Shown here: positions 9,091-16,769 of the stretch, piece after piece
Numbering within the stretch: the first letter of the stretch is position 1
How the letters are laid out: the number at the start of each line of letters is the position of its first letter
Assembly (NCBI GenBank): GCA_009797885.1
Contig: WNKP01000009.1
Coordinates: 62,001 to 126,000 of the forward strand
Direction: 5' to 3'
Source: Flavobacteriaceae bacterium GF1
GTDB lineage: Bacteria; Bacteroidota; Bacteroidia; Flavobacteriales; Flavobacteriaceae
Length of the DNA: 64,000 nt
Program-made: the position numbers and the translations under genes
Notes under the pieces: generated by a model
What the model was told of the DNA's origin: nothing
The model's database searches: none
The model's input: the letters and a program-made list of their open reading frames with translations, nothing else

Positions 9091-9501
9091 CTAGTCAAAA
9101 ACTACGCCAGGGATTAACTCCACAAACCCATCATCTTGCTTTAAGAATAATCTTGTATTATCGAAATGTTTCATAAATCCGGTAGATATCTTTAAATAGG
9201 TCTTTGTTTGATAAAATGGGCAGCTCCAAATGTACCTTCTTATATCAATGACCTTCTTTGGTTCAAACATAAAGATGGATTCCGATTTGAAGAAAAAGAT
9301 ATTTTCCATATTGGGTTCATCAGGATAAAAAATGGTCTTGTCCGTTTTTGATTGGGCAAGGTATTCCCAGTTGTCATCCACAAATACACTATCTATTGGA
9401 TGTTGGACAGCAGTAATTGCGAATATATCGGACACCTGTGATTGACATAATATTGTCATAAGGGTGCAAGTAAACACAACTAATTTTGTCGTCAACGGCA
9501 T
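9091..9501 (-). CDS. Small exported protein, tandem copy 2 (immunity-like layout)
   Basis: 136 residues from the ATG at 9501. This start gives a signal peptide (MPLTTKLVVFTCTLMTILC, cleaved near CQSQ); the frame is open to 9561 but that extension is polar and lies in duplicated flank DNA. The mature part shares PNMENIFFFKS, IDIRRYIWS, RLFLKQD and FVELIPGVVFD with the neighbouring gene 9596-9979; by eye about 14 differences in about 107 aligned residues. The signal peptides of the two copies are unrelated. It follows the HExxH lipoprotein gene and its first small partner on the same strand. No family recognised. A periplasmic protein duplicated behind a peptidase-like gene recalls immunity genes, which is inference. 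Confidence 0.7.
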   Translation of the reverse strand: MPLTTKLVVFTCTLMTILCQSQVSDIFAITAVQHPIDSVFVDDNWEYLAQSKTDKTIFYPDEPNMENIFFFKSESIFMFEPKKVIDIRRYIWSCPFYQTKTYLKISTGFMKHFDNTRLFLKQDDGFVELIPGVVFD

Positions 9502-9595
9502 TTCGTTTATCGGAATCTTATACTTCGGCTGGGAATGTTTACATTTTATATCGGCGCCCACTATCCAGCCTTTACGTATTCAACAAATCCATAGT

Positions 9596-9979
9596 CTAGT
9601 CAAAAACTACGCCAGGGATTAACTCCACAAACCCATTATCTTGCTTTAGGAACAATCTTTTATTTTCGAAATATTTTGCAAAATCAATAGTTATATCCAA
9701 ATAGGTCTTTTTGCGGTAGAACGGACGACTCCAAATGTACCTTCTTATATCAATAACCTTTTTTGGCTCGAACGGAAAGATGGAATCCGATTTAAAGAAA
9801 AAGATATTTTCCATATTGGGTTCATCAGGATAAAAAATGGTCTTGTCCGTTTTTGATTGTGCCAGGTATTCCCAGTTGTCATCAACAAATACACTATCTA
9901 TCTGACTTTGGGCAATACTTTCATTGGCCATTAGCCCAATGATGACCATTACCACACCCAAACTCATTTTTTGTATCAT
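9596..9979 (-). CDS. Small exported protein, tandem copy 1 (immunity-like layout)
   Basis: 127 residues with a signal peptide (MIQKMSLGVVMVIIGLMA, cleaved after ESIAQ), then a compact domain nearly the same as that of the downstream gene 9091-9501. The start overlaps the stop of the HExxH lipoprotein by four bases (9976-9979), so the two are co-translated. The protein is predicted periplasmic. I do not recognise a family. Direct coupling to a peptidase-like lipoprotein plus local duplication makes a partner, inhibitor or immunity role the first idea to test; a plain lipoprotein-operon member is equally possible. Confidence 0.78.
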   Translation of the reverse strand: MIQKMSLGVVMVIIGLMANESIAQSQIDSVFVDDNWEYLAQSKTDKTIFYPDEPNMENIFFFKSDSIFPFEPKKVIDIRRYIWSRPFYRKKTYLDITIDFAKYFENKRLFLKQDNGFVELIPGVVFD

Positions 9980-11427
9980 TTGGGGCAGTTTTTTGTTAAA
10001 CCATGAATATGTGTCTTAAGTTCATTTTCCAGGACCTCCTGTCTACCTTTTGGTAGGTTCACCCATGCTTGGACGCCATGTTCTTTGAGGCCCTGCCATG
10101 CAAGCGCTTCATAAAAATCATCCATGTTCCTTGTGCCGTTGTTTGTCATATAATTATACTCCCCTGGTAGTTGGGCACGATGAAAGCTTTTAAGGGCCTT
10201 CGCCAATTCATTAACATATAAATCAGCCATGGTATTATGCTGAGTTTGGCCACTTGGTTTCCAAATCTTGCTTTTATACATATTGTATGTGTTTAAAAAA
10301 CCGGCTGTTCCCGAAGGGGGACTACTGTATATCTTCGCAAACATTTCCGCATGTATGTATTCATGCAAAATTGTTCTTGCGACACTAAGGACTGAACGTG
10401 TTCGAGCTCTGCTTGAATTGATTTCTATAGTGATAGTCGTTGAACCTATCTTGTATCTGGTTAAACCATTTACCTCCTTACCATTATCATAGACCTTGTC
10501 CTTGGAAACAATGTCGACATCAAATTTGGACTCCCCTTTGAATTGGGATATTAAATCTACTATAAAAGTTTCAGTGTTATAGGGGTCAGAGAAATTATGA
10601 AGCTTATCATGTATACATTTTTCGGTACCTGTAAGTCCAGTACTTGTAATTCTTGCAGCAACATTGGATTTTGATAGATAAGAGATATAATTGGTATAGC
10701 CTATAGCGTAACCTGTGTACTTATTATTGGGATTAATGGTTATGGCCTGTTGAAACCTTTGGGTAGGTGATATTGTTGGGGTGGTCCAGCCTGGATTATA
10801 TCTAGGGGTCAATACAATTTCCGGTAAAGTAATTCCGCAAGCAATCCCCCAACATGGCTCGGGATTCTTCCCTTGAAGATTTTTTTGAGTTTTCTCCGGG
10901 ACATAAGTGCTTGGGTCCAATTGATAAATTATTTTACCCTGTTCTATGAAATATGCCTCAATAAAACCACCATCGAAATCGGTAAAGGCCAAGACTCCAG
11001 TATAGGCTTCCTCCTCTCCATCGAAATTGGCACTTACATAATGGGAAACAACATTCACGGGCTTATCTTCAATTTCAAGCTGCCATACTTCGGACTCAAG
11101 ATTATCAAAACTTGTTTTGGCATCCGCCACAATGAGCTTGGCTTCTGTATCTACAAGATTTTCATATCGAAGGGAATGGATGTCTATGGATAAGTTAAGT
11201 CCACTTTTGTTGGATTTTTGATTGGTATTTAATAGTTCAAATGTTGATTTGGCTTCATCTAAATCGGCAGTTGTTATATTAATGGAATCGATAGGAACAG
11301 AATAATTTGCATTAGTCTTATCGTCATCAATTTGTACTTCTGATTTTGAACAATTTAGCAGTAACAGCGTTACTACTATTCCAAATAAGGGTAATGAAAT
11401 TTTACCAAAGGTTAGTTTAACTTTCAT
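9976..11427 (-). CDS. Lipoprotein with C-terminal HExxH metallopeptidase-like domain
   Basis: 483 residues. A signal ends in LLLLNC (lipid Cys at 26). Residues 30-190 form a domain of unknown type, a short linker with two Cys (about 192 and 197) follows, and the C-terminal domain (about 220-483) carries HEYIHAE at 355-361, a zinc-binding HExxH motif, preceded by a helix ARTILH. A later HNTMADLYVNELAKAL (His 397) and DDFYEALAWQGL (Glu 440) are candidates for further ligands or structural residues. Similar HEYIHAE-type domains occur at the ends of large surface and polymorphic-toxin-like proteins of Bacteroidota (from memory). It leads an operon with two duplicated small exported proteins. Substrate unknown. 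Confidence 0.78.
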   Translation of the reverse strand: MKVKLTFGKISLPLFGIVVTLLLLNCSKSEVQIDDDKTNANYSVPIDSINITTADLDEAKSTFELLNTNQKSNKSGLNLSIDIHSLRYENLVDTEAKLIVADAKTSFDNLESEVWQLEIEDKPVNVVSHYVSANFDGEEEAYTGVLAFTDFDGGFIEAYFIEQGKIIYQLDPSTYVPEKTQKNLQGKNPEPCWGIACGITLPEIVLTPRYNPGWTTPTISPTQRFQQAITINPNNKYTGYAIGYTNYISYLSKSNVAARITSTGLTGTEKCIHDKLHNFSDPYNTETFIVDLISQFKGESKFDVDIVSKDKVYDNGKEVNGLTRYKIGSTTITIEINSSRARTRSVLSVARTILHEYIHAEMFAKIYSSPPSGTAGFLNTYNMYKSKIWKPSGQTQHNTMADLYVNELAKALKSFHRAQLPGEYNYMTNNGTRNMDDFYEALAWQGLKEHGVQAWVNLPKGRQEVLENELKTHIHGLTKNCPK

Positions 11428-11640
11428 AATAGTTTTTAAAGTGTTGTTTGAAAAAGAAAATCAAACTAGCCCAAGGCGGGAATATGGACAAAAAGCAATG
11501 CATAAGTGCTTCGCTGAAAAAATAAGTGATAGGGTAATTCCTATCCTACCTATCGCACCAAAGCCTTTACCCCTCCAAAAAGGATTATCTTTAGGGATAG
11601 TGATTATTGTAAATGGGTCCGTGATAGGGTCCACACTTTT

Positions 11641-12528
11641 TTGAAACTCTACCATAACATACGGGACCTTCTTTTGGATTGGGGCATCCACTCAAAACCC
11701 AACAACGGGAATATCCATATTTTCCGGATTGAGGATCATTTTGAGGATAAACCCCTGGCCTTTGGCCCCTACCAGCAGGATTTTTTTGAATTGACCTTCG
11801 GTATTGGGCATGATGCGGACATCACGATAGGGGCATCCCGGTTCAATCCCGTTCAAGCCTCCATTTCCTTTACGCCCCCTTACCAGATCACTTCCTGGAA
11901 GCTTCACCGTTTCCACAAGGATTCGTTGGGCTATATGATTCTTTTCAGGCCCCAACTCCTGGGCGCTACCCTGGATAAAATTGATTTTTACAAAACCTAT
12001 CCCTTCCTCAACCTGCATACTGCGCCAATGCTCTTTTTGGATGACGAACAACAAACCACCATTGTTGATTTGATGCGTACCTTACATTTGGAGTACAACA
12101 ATGTGGGACAGAAAGGGCATGAAACCATCTTAGCGGCCTATTTGACCATTATCCTGGAGAAAGTAAAGGGATTGTTCCAGACCCCGGCAAATTTGGGATT
12201 TGCCAGTAGGATCCAGGAAATTGCCTTTCGGTTTGAGGTCCTTTTGAAGGATCAGGCCCGATACGACCTAAAAATTCCCCATTTTGCGGAACAACTGCAT
12301 ATAAGTACCCCCTATCTTTCGGAAACCGTGAAGAAAGTCACCGGAAGGACGGCCATCAGTATCCTACAAGAATACGTGATCCTGAAAGCCAAGAGCCTTT
12401 TAAAGCAAACCGATAGTCCCATTGGGACCATTGCAGAATCCCTGGGTTTTACGGAAGCTACCAATTTCAACAAATACTTCAAAAAAAATACGGGCATTAC
12501 CCCCGGAGCCTATCGTAAACTACCTTAA
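11641..12528 (+). CDS. AraC-family transcriptional regulator (soluble)
   Basis: 295 residues. The frame has no ATG before the first helix; after an in-frame stop at 11530 the only usual initiator is TTG at 11641, which I use with caution. The N-terminal 160 residues look like a cupin-type ligand domain (strands such as ASISFTPPYQITSW). The C-terminal 100 residues are an AraC HTH with IPHFAEQLHISTPYLSETVK and TIAESLGFTEATNFNKYFKK. Unlike the other three AraC proteins in the window it has no membrane helices. It is read towards the beta-barrel-like protein and DoxX on the same strand, possible targets. Confidence 0.85.
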   Translation: MKLYHNIRDLLLDWGIHSKPNNGNIHIFRIEDHFEDKPLAFGPYQQDFFELTFGIGHDADITIGASRFNPVQASISFTPPYQITSWKLHRFHKDSLGYMILFRPQLLGATLDKIDFYKTYPFLNLHTAPMLFLDDEQQTTIVDLMRTLHLEYNNVGQKGHETILAAYLTIILEKVKGLFQTPANLGFASRIQEIAFRFEVLLKDQARYDLKIPHFAEQLHISTPYLSETVKKVTGRTAISILQEYVILKAKSLLKQTDSPIGTIAESLGFTEATNFNKYFKKNTGITPGAYRKLP

Positions 12529-12608
12529 TATTTACCCTTTTTACCTTTTAAATGATATAAAAAAGCGGTTTGCGGCAGCCTACTTTTGGGGTGACAAATT
12601 AAAACGCC

Positions 12609-13226
12609 ATGAAACGTCACCCTTTTATCCTTTTGCTATTGCTTGTGGCCATGGTTACGAAAAACAGCGCCCAAACCACCATCGAGACCTTCTCCAATAC
12701 CGATGGGATGATTATTGAGGCATGGTTTTTCAAACCCCTTACCGAAGACTACAAATTCACCATATTCAGTTTAAACGATGCCGTTATCGATTACGATACC
12801 GAAGTAACGGAATTCGTTTCCTACACCGTTTTGGGTTATGATGCCTGGAAGGGTTTTGGACCTGTCCTGGGCGGGCGTGTTTTTGATGGTCGCGCCAGCG
12901 CCCTGGCAGGTATCCAATGGAACAAGGCGGGGGAAGGGTTCCTAATTACGACCAATATTACTACCGAGGTTCGCGATGCCCCACTCTATGAGTGGTACCT
13001 ACTGGCCCAATACCGATTTCCTTTGAACCAAAAACTGGGCTTCTTTGGTCAATTCCAGAACTCAACAAATTTTGATGGCGATGGGCACCTTTTTTCGTTC
13101 CAGCGTCTAAGGGTCGGTCTCAGCGTGAAAACATTCCAGTTTGGACTGGGGCTTACCACCTACCAGTTTGGTAACGATGGGGACTTTGAGGCCGATCCAG
13201 GGATTTTTGTACGCCTTGAATTCTGA
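12609..13226 (+). CDS. Probable outer-membrane beta-barrel-like protein, unknown function
   Basis: 205 residues with signal MKRHPFILLLLLVAMV, cleaved after NSAQ. The mature protein is made of alternating short amphipathic strands with many aromatic residues (WYLLAQYRFPL, FGFFGQF-like, FQFGLGLTTYQFG) and ends in a C-terminal Phe (GIFVRLEF), a common mark of outer-membrane barrels. No family recognised. It lies 80 bases after the soluble AraC gene and 67 bases before doxX on the same strand. Confidence 0.65.
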   Translation: MKRHPFILLLLLVAMVTKNSAQTTIETFSNTDGMIIEAWFFKPLTEDYKFTIFSLNDAVIDYDTEVTEFVSYTVLGYDAWKGFGPVLGGRVFDGRASALAGIQWNKAGEGFLITTNITTEVRDAPLYEWYLLAQYRFPLNQKLGFFGQFQNSTNFDGDGHLFSFQRLRVGLSVKTFQFGLGLTTYQFGNDGDFEADPGIFVRLEF

Positions 13227-13293
13227 CCCATAACACCAAAACAGGGAAATCCGGTGTACCATTAAAAAAAGTAAAAACCATAAAAATTCCAAC

Positions 13294-13758
13294 ATGAAAA
13301 ACCTCGTATTCAACACAGACAACAACTGGGCCTCACTTATTTTACGGGTAGCCTTGGGAATCATCATCCTTATCCATGGGACCACAAAACTGGGAAGCGG
13401 TTTTGCAGGGTTCGAGGGCTTTATTACCGAATATATGGGACTTCCAGTAATTGTGGCCTATACCACTGTCTTTATCGAGACTGCGGGATCAGTGATGCTT
13501 ATCCTTGGGTTTGCAACCCGAATCAATGCCGTGGCCATGTTCGGTCTTTTCGTTGGAATGATCGTCACCGTACACGGTGCCATTGGATTCCAAATGAACT
13601 GGAACGGACAGTATGACGCAGGTATGGAAGGCTATGAGTACCATTTATTGGTCCTGAGTATCTGTACCGCCCTGATGGTACTTGGTGGGGGCCGGTTCTC
13701 CGCGGACCGGACCATTCAAGGGTTGGGCCAACCTGGTTTACGAAACATTAAAAATTAA
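13294..13758 (+). CDS. DoxX family membrane protein
   Basis: 154 residues, four hydrophobic helices. The segment LILRVALGIIILIHGTTKL and GLPVIVAYTTVFIETAGSVML-type helix with a conserved Glu are the typical DoxX/SURF4-like pattern. Members are linked to thiosulfate:quinone oxidation or to redox protection, but the role of most bacterial copies is undefined. An 18-residue azoreductase-like stub follows six bases later, fitting the frequent pairing of DoxX with flavin reductases. Confidence 0.88.
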   Translation: MKNLVFNTDNNWASLILRVALGIIILIHGTTKLGSGFAGFEGFITEYMGLPVIVAYTTVFIETAGSVMLILGFATRINAVAMFGLFVGMIVTVHGAIGFQMNWNGQYDAGMEGYEYHLLVLSICTALMVLGGGRFSADRTIQGLGQPGLRNIKN

Positions 13759-13763
13759 GGACG

Positions 13764-13823
13764 ATGAAAATACTGCATATCGAAACCAGCTTAAGGCAAG
13801 ATGCAGATAAAATAGGCCTGTAG
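13764..13823 (+). pseudogene. Truncated stub resembling the N-terminus of an FMN-dependent NADH-azoreductase
   Basis: Five bases after the doxX stop, an ATG opens a 19-codon frame beginning MKILHIETSLRQDADK and then stopping. The MKILHI(x)SxR start is how AzoR-type flavodoxin-fold enzymes begin, where the following loop binds FMN phosphate. No continuation is seen in any frame before the PPK2 gene. Either a deletion removed the rest, or the likeness is chance in a very short peptide. Confidence 0.35.
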
Positions 13824-13872
13824 ACCTCACATATTTTACTGTTAAACAAAAAACATCGTGCCATTTGAGCCA

Positions 13873-14646
13873 TTACTCATACGGTATGACCGTAAGAATA
13901 TGTGAAATTGCCTTCAATCTGGCATTTGATTTTTTGTTTGCATCAATAATTAACCAAGGTGCGGTTTCTGTGTTTGTAGCTTCAAACATTTTGGTTTTAT
14001 AAAAGGTATAATCGTCCCACAAAGCCTGCGCTTTTTCATCAACTGGGGTTATCTTCCAACGTTTCAGGGGATCATTTTTTATTTCCATGAATCTATGGGC
14101 TTGTTCCTTTTTAGTGATTGAAAAATACAATTTGATCAGATACGTATCTGACTCTACAAGCATCTTTTCAAAATCGTTGACCTGGGACATGAAAACCCTA
14201 TACTCCTTTTCGGTACAAAAACCGTTAACTGGTTCCACCACTGCCCTGTTGTACCAACTTCTATCAAAAAATACCATTTCTCCAGGTTTGGGCAATTGAT
14301 TGATATACCGTTGGAAAAACCATTGCCTTTTTTCATCCTCTGAAGGAATGTTCAAAGCCACCGTTCTAAAGTGCCTTGGGTTAATATATTCCGTGATTCG
14401 TCTTATTGCCCCACCTTTACCTGCGGCATCCCTCCCCTCGAAAAGAATTACTACTTTCTTATCATTTTGTATGACCCAATTTTGAAGTTTTATCAGTTTT
14501 TCCTGCTGCTTTCTTACCTCGGTCAGATATTTAACTTCTTCAAGGACTTTGTCCATTTTCACTTTTTTATTCTTAAAAAGCGTATGCAAACCTATCTTTG
14601 AATTAAGCAGTTCTATTTCTTCTTCCGTATATGCTCTATTCTTCAT
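13873..14646 (-). CDS. Polyphosphate kinase 2 family protein (second of tandem pair)
   Basis: 257 residues. PPK2 enzymes transfer phosphate between polyphosphate and nucleoside mono- or diphosphates. The Walker A motif GRDAAGKGG is at 71-79, Walker B VFFDRSWYNRAVVEPV at about 126-141, and a basic lid region (FSITKKEQAHRF) follows, with PLKRWKITPVDEKA near the end, all family hallmarks. It starts three bases after the stop of the upstream paralogue 14650-15498, so the two are co-transcribed. The length fits a single-domain enzyme. Direction of reaction and nucleotide preference cannot be read from the motifs alone. Confidence 0.93.
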   Translation of the reverse strand: MKNRAYTEEEIELLNSKIGLHTLFKNKKVKMDKVLEEVKYLTEVRKQQEKLIKLQNWVIQNDKKVVILFEGRDAAGKGGAIRRITEYINPRHFRTVALNIPSEDEKRQWFFQRYINQLPKPGEMVFFDRSWYNRAVVEPVNGFCTEKEYRVFMSQVNDFEKMLVESDTYLIKLYFSITKKEQAHRFMEIKNDPLKRWKITPVDEKAQALWDDYTFYKTKMFEATNTETAPWLIIDANKKSNARLKAISHILTVIPYE

Positions 14647-14649
14647 GTC

Positions 14650-15498
14650 CTAAATATCTATTTGAACAGCACTTCTGTGATATTTCATAATTACATTTGG
14701 ATCCGGTAAAAGGGAAATGTTGGAGTCCCCCTTTTCATCGTAATCAAATTGCGATAATACATACCGCATACTTTCCAATCGAGCTTGTTTTTTATTGTTT
14801 GTTTTTACAATGATCCAAGGGCTAAAATTGGTGTGGGTTTTACTGAACATTTGTTCTTTATAGTGCGTATAGCTATCCCATAACTCTTGCCCCTTCATAT
14901 CAACAGGGCTAAATTTCCAACGTTTAAGAGGGTTACTTAAACGGGCATCAAACCTTTTCTTCTGTTCTTCTTTGGAAATGGAAAACCAAAACTTGATGAT
15001 TTTCAAATTATCCTCGTAAAGTAAATGTTCGAACTCCGAGACTTGAACCATGAACTGATCATATTGCTTTTTTGTACAAAAGCCCATAACTGGTTCAACA
15101 ACCGCACGATTGTACCAACTTCTATCAAAAAAAACAATTTCGCCTGGATTTGGTAGCACTTTGATGTACCGCCTAAAATACCATTGTCCTTTTTCGACTT
15201 CAGTAGGTTTGGTCAAGGCCACCACCCTAGATGTTCTTGGATTCAAATGTTCTTTAAATCGTTTGATCGACCCACCTTTTCCCGCAGCATCCCTTCCTTC
15301 GAAAACAATGGCGACCCTCATTTTCTTTTCGGCAATCCATTTCTGAAGATTTACAAATTCGGACTGTAATTTTCTTAGTTCAACTTCGTATTTTAATTTT
15401 TCCAGTGTTTTGGCAATTGGAATATTGTTTTCCTTTGCTGTGTGAACTAGGTCATCCCTTGTTCTTACTCCAACTAAATGGTCCGGTTCAAATCTCAT
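14650..15498 (-). CDS. Polyphosphate kinase 2 family protein (first of tandem pair)
   Basis: 282 residues, a paralogue of the downstream gene. Walker A GRDAAGKGG is at about 68-76, Walker B FFDRSWYNRAVVEPVMGF starts at about 123, and the lid FSISKEEQKKRF and PLKRWKFSPVDMKG follow. It has a short C-terminal tail (about 20 residues, ending KYHRSAVQIDI) that the partner lacks. Two single-domain PPK2 genes side by side suggest either different nucleotide preferences or a hetero-oligomer. I see no other polyphosphate gene (ppk1, ppx) in the window. Confidence 0.93.
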   Translation of the reverse strand: MRFEPDHLVGVRTRDDLVHTAKENNIPIAKTLEKLKYEVELRKLQSEFVNLQKWIAEKKMRVAIVFEGRDAAGKGGSIKRFKEHLNPRTSRVVALTKPTEVEKGQWYFRRYIKVLPNPGEIVFFDRSWYNRAVVEPVMGFCTKKQYDQFMVQVSEFEHLLYEDNLKIIKFWFSISKEEQKKRFDARLSNPLKRWKFSPVDMKGQELWDSYTHYKEQMFSKTHTNFSPWIIVKTNNKKQARLESMRYVLSQFDYDEKGDSNISLLPDPNVIMKYHRSAVQIDI

Positions 15499-15698
15499 GT
15501 GATACGTTTATATGGCGGTCCAGGTCTTTTTGCAGGAAGGAAAGTACTTAAAGACATTGATTTTAGCACTTTGTTCCGTACTTTTTTTAATCCAGGCCTT
15601 CTCAACTAAACACAAAAATCCAGGGATCATTGTTAACAAAGATCAACATTTTAACAAACCTTATGATCACTTCTTCAAGGGGTTGGTTCCAAACGGAT

Positions 15699-16754
15699 TC
15701 ATACCGCATTAGCTTTCCTGTAACCAGAAGGGGTCATACCTTCAAACTTTTTAAAGGCGCTGTTAAAGGACGACAAACTGCTAAACCCGGAATCAAACGC
15801 AATGGCAGATATGGTAAGGTCCTTACCATCCTCCGCCTCAAGTCTTGCTTTTGCTTCCTGAATTCTGTAATAATTTATAAAATCATTGAAGTTTTGTTTG
15901 GCGTATTGGTTAATGACCTCGGAAGTTTTTTGGGTGGTCTTGTGAATGGACTTACTGATACTTGCCAGGGAGACGTTGGGTTCCAGATATCGTTTTTCGT
16001 CTAAAATCAATTTGACGATCTGGGCAAATAACCGGGTATCATCATTCTTTTTAAAAACAGTTCCGTCCATATCGGTTGCTTTAAGTTGAAAAGCCTTAAA
16101 GCTTAAAAAATAGACCACGAGGGAATAGATGATCGGTCCTATAATGTAGGGAACGGTATCTTCTATGATGTTTAAAAAATAGGACACCCATATTAGGATA
16201 AAACCGACCACAACTAAATTCAACCAGGCAATAATAGCTTTCTGGGATTTTGTGCGCAGTGCCTTAGGGTAGCTTTTTTTAACTTTTTGCAATACCCTAT
16301 GGGCACTAAAAATGTAAAAGGCAAAATGCAAATAGATAAAAACAAGAAGGCTGGCAAATACCATAAGGACCTCTTGGGTATTGCTCTCAAACCAATTTCT
16401 GGTGACAAAAAAGCTGGAAAAAAATAATGCCGTAAATGGAATCAATGCCAAAAAATGGTAACGTGGCAGTTTGTAATTTGGAGTGGTCATTCCAGCAACG
16501 TACCACTTTAATAGGGGACCTATCAACAATAGAAAAGTTAAGCCTACAAAAATGAACACAGGTTCCAAATCATTGCCAAAATACAATAGGACGGATTTAC
16601 CTATCCGAAAGGCCATAAAAACAAGGATGAAGGCCAATAGATAATTGGTAACCATTCTTTTCTTTTTGAAAAAGAACAGGTAAGCCGCAAAAGTTACGCC
16701 ATGTAAAAGTCCTGCACTGGCTAAAATGATAAGAAATATATCCAAAAAACCCAA
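15699..16754 (-). CDS. Membrane-anchored AraC-family transcriptional regulator
   Basis: 351 residues: about seven hydrophobic helices in the first 220, then a C-terminal AraC HTH with VSLASISKSIHKTTQKTSEV and ISAIAFDSGFSSLSSFNSAF. It has the same build as the regulators at 2707 and 18170. It lies 15 bases downstream of the DJ-1/PfpI gene on the same strand, so the two probably form one transcript and the regulator may control it. Confidence 0.88.
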   Translation of the reverse strand: MGFLDIFLIILASAGLLHGVTFAAYLFFFKKKRMVTNYLLAFILVFMAFRIGKSVLLYFGNDLEPVFIFVGLTFLLLIGPLLKWYVAGMTTPNYKLPRYHFLALIPFTALFFSSFFVTRNWFESNTQEVLMVFASLLVFIYLHFAFYIFSAHRVLQKVKKSYPKALRTKSQKAIIAWLNLVVVGFILIWVSYFLNIIEDTVPYIIGPIIYSLVVYFLSFKAFQLKATDMDGTVFKKNDDTRLFAQIVKLILDEKRYLEPNVSLASISKSIHKTTQKTSEVINQYAKQNFNDFINYYRIQEAKARLEAEDGKDLTISAIAFDSGFSSLSSFNSAFKKFEGMTPSGYRKANAV

Positions 16755-16769
16755 CCCACTATTTTTCTG

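Larger units (their letters stand above)
8977..9911. repeat. Tandem duplication of about 430 bp, period about 505 bp
   Basis: DNA at about 8977-9405 matches about 9483-9911 at an offset of 505-506 bases. Each unit holds the body of the small exported gene plus about 110 bases of its 3' flank. Shared landmarks include TTTGTCGTCAACGGCATTTC (8979 and 9485) and AAAAACTACGCCAGGGATTA (about 9096 and 9602). The signal-peptide regions between the units are not alike. The start codon of the distal copy lies inside the duplicated 3' flank of the proximal copy. Confidence 0.85.

Noticed and set aside
15512-15712. Plus-strand frame of 66 codons with one hydrophobic segment
   Set aside because: It runs into the end of the AraC gene on the other strand and has no ribosome binding site or recognisable domain.
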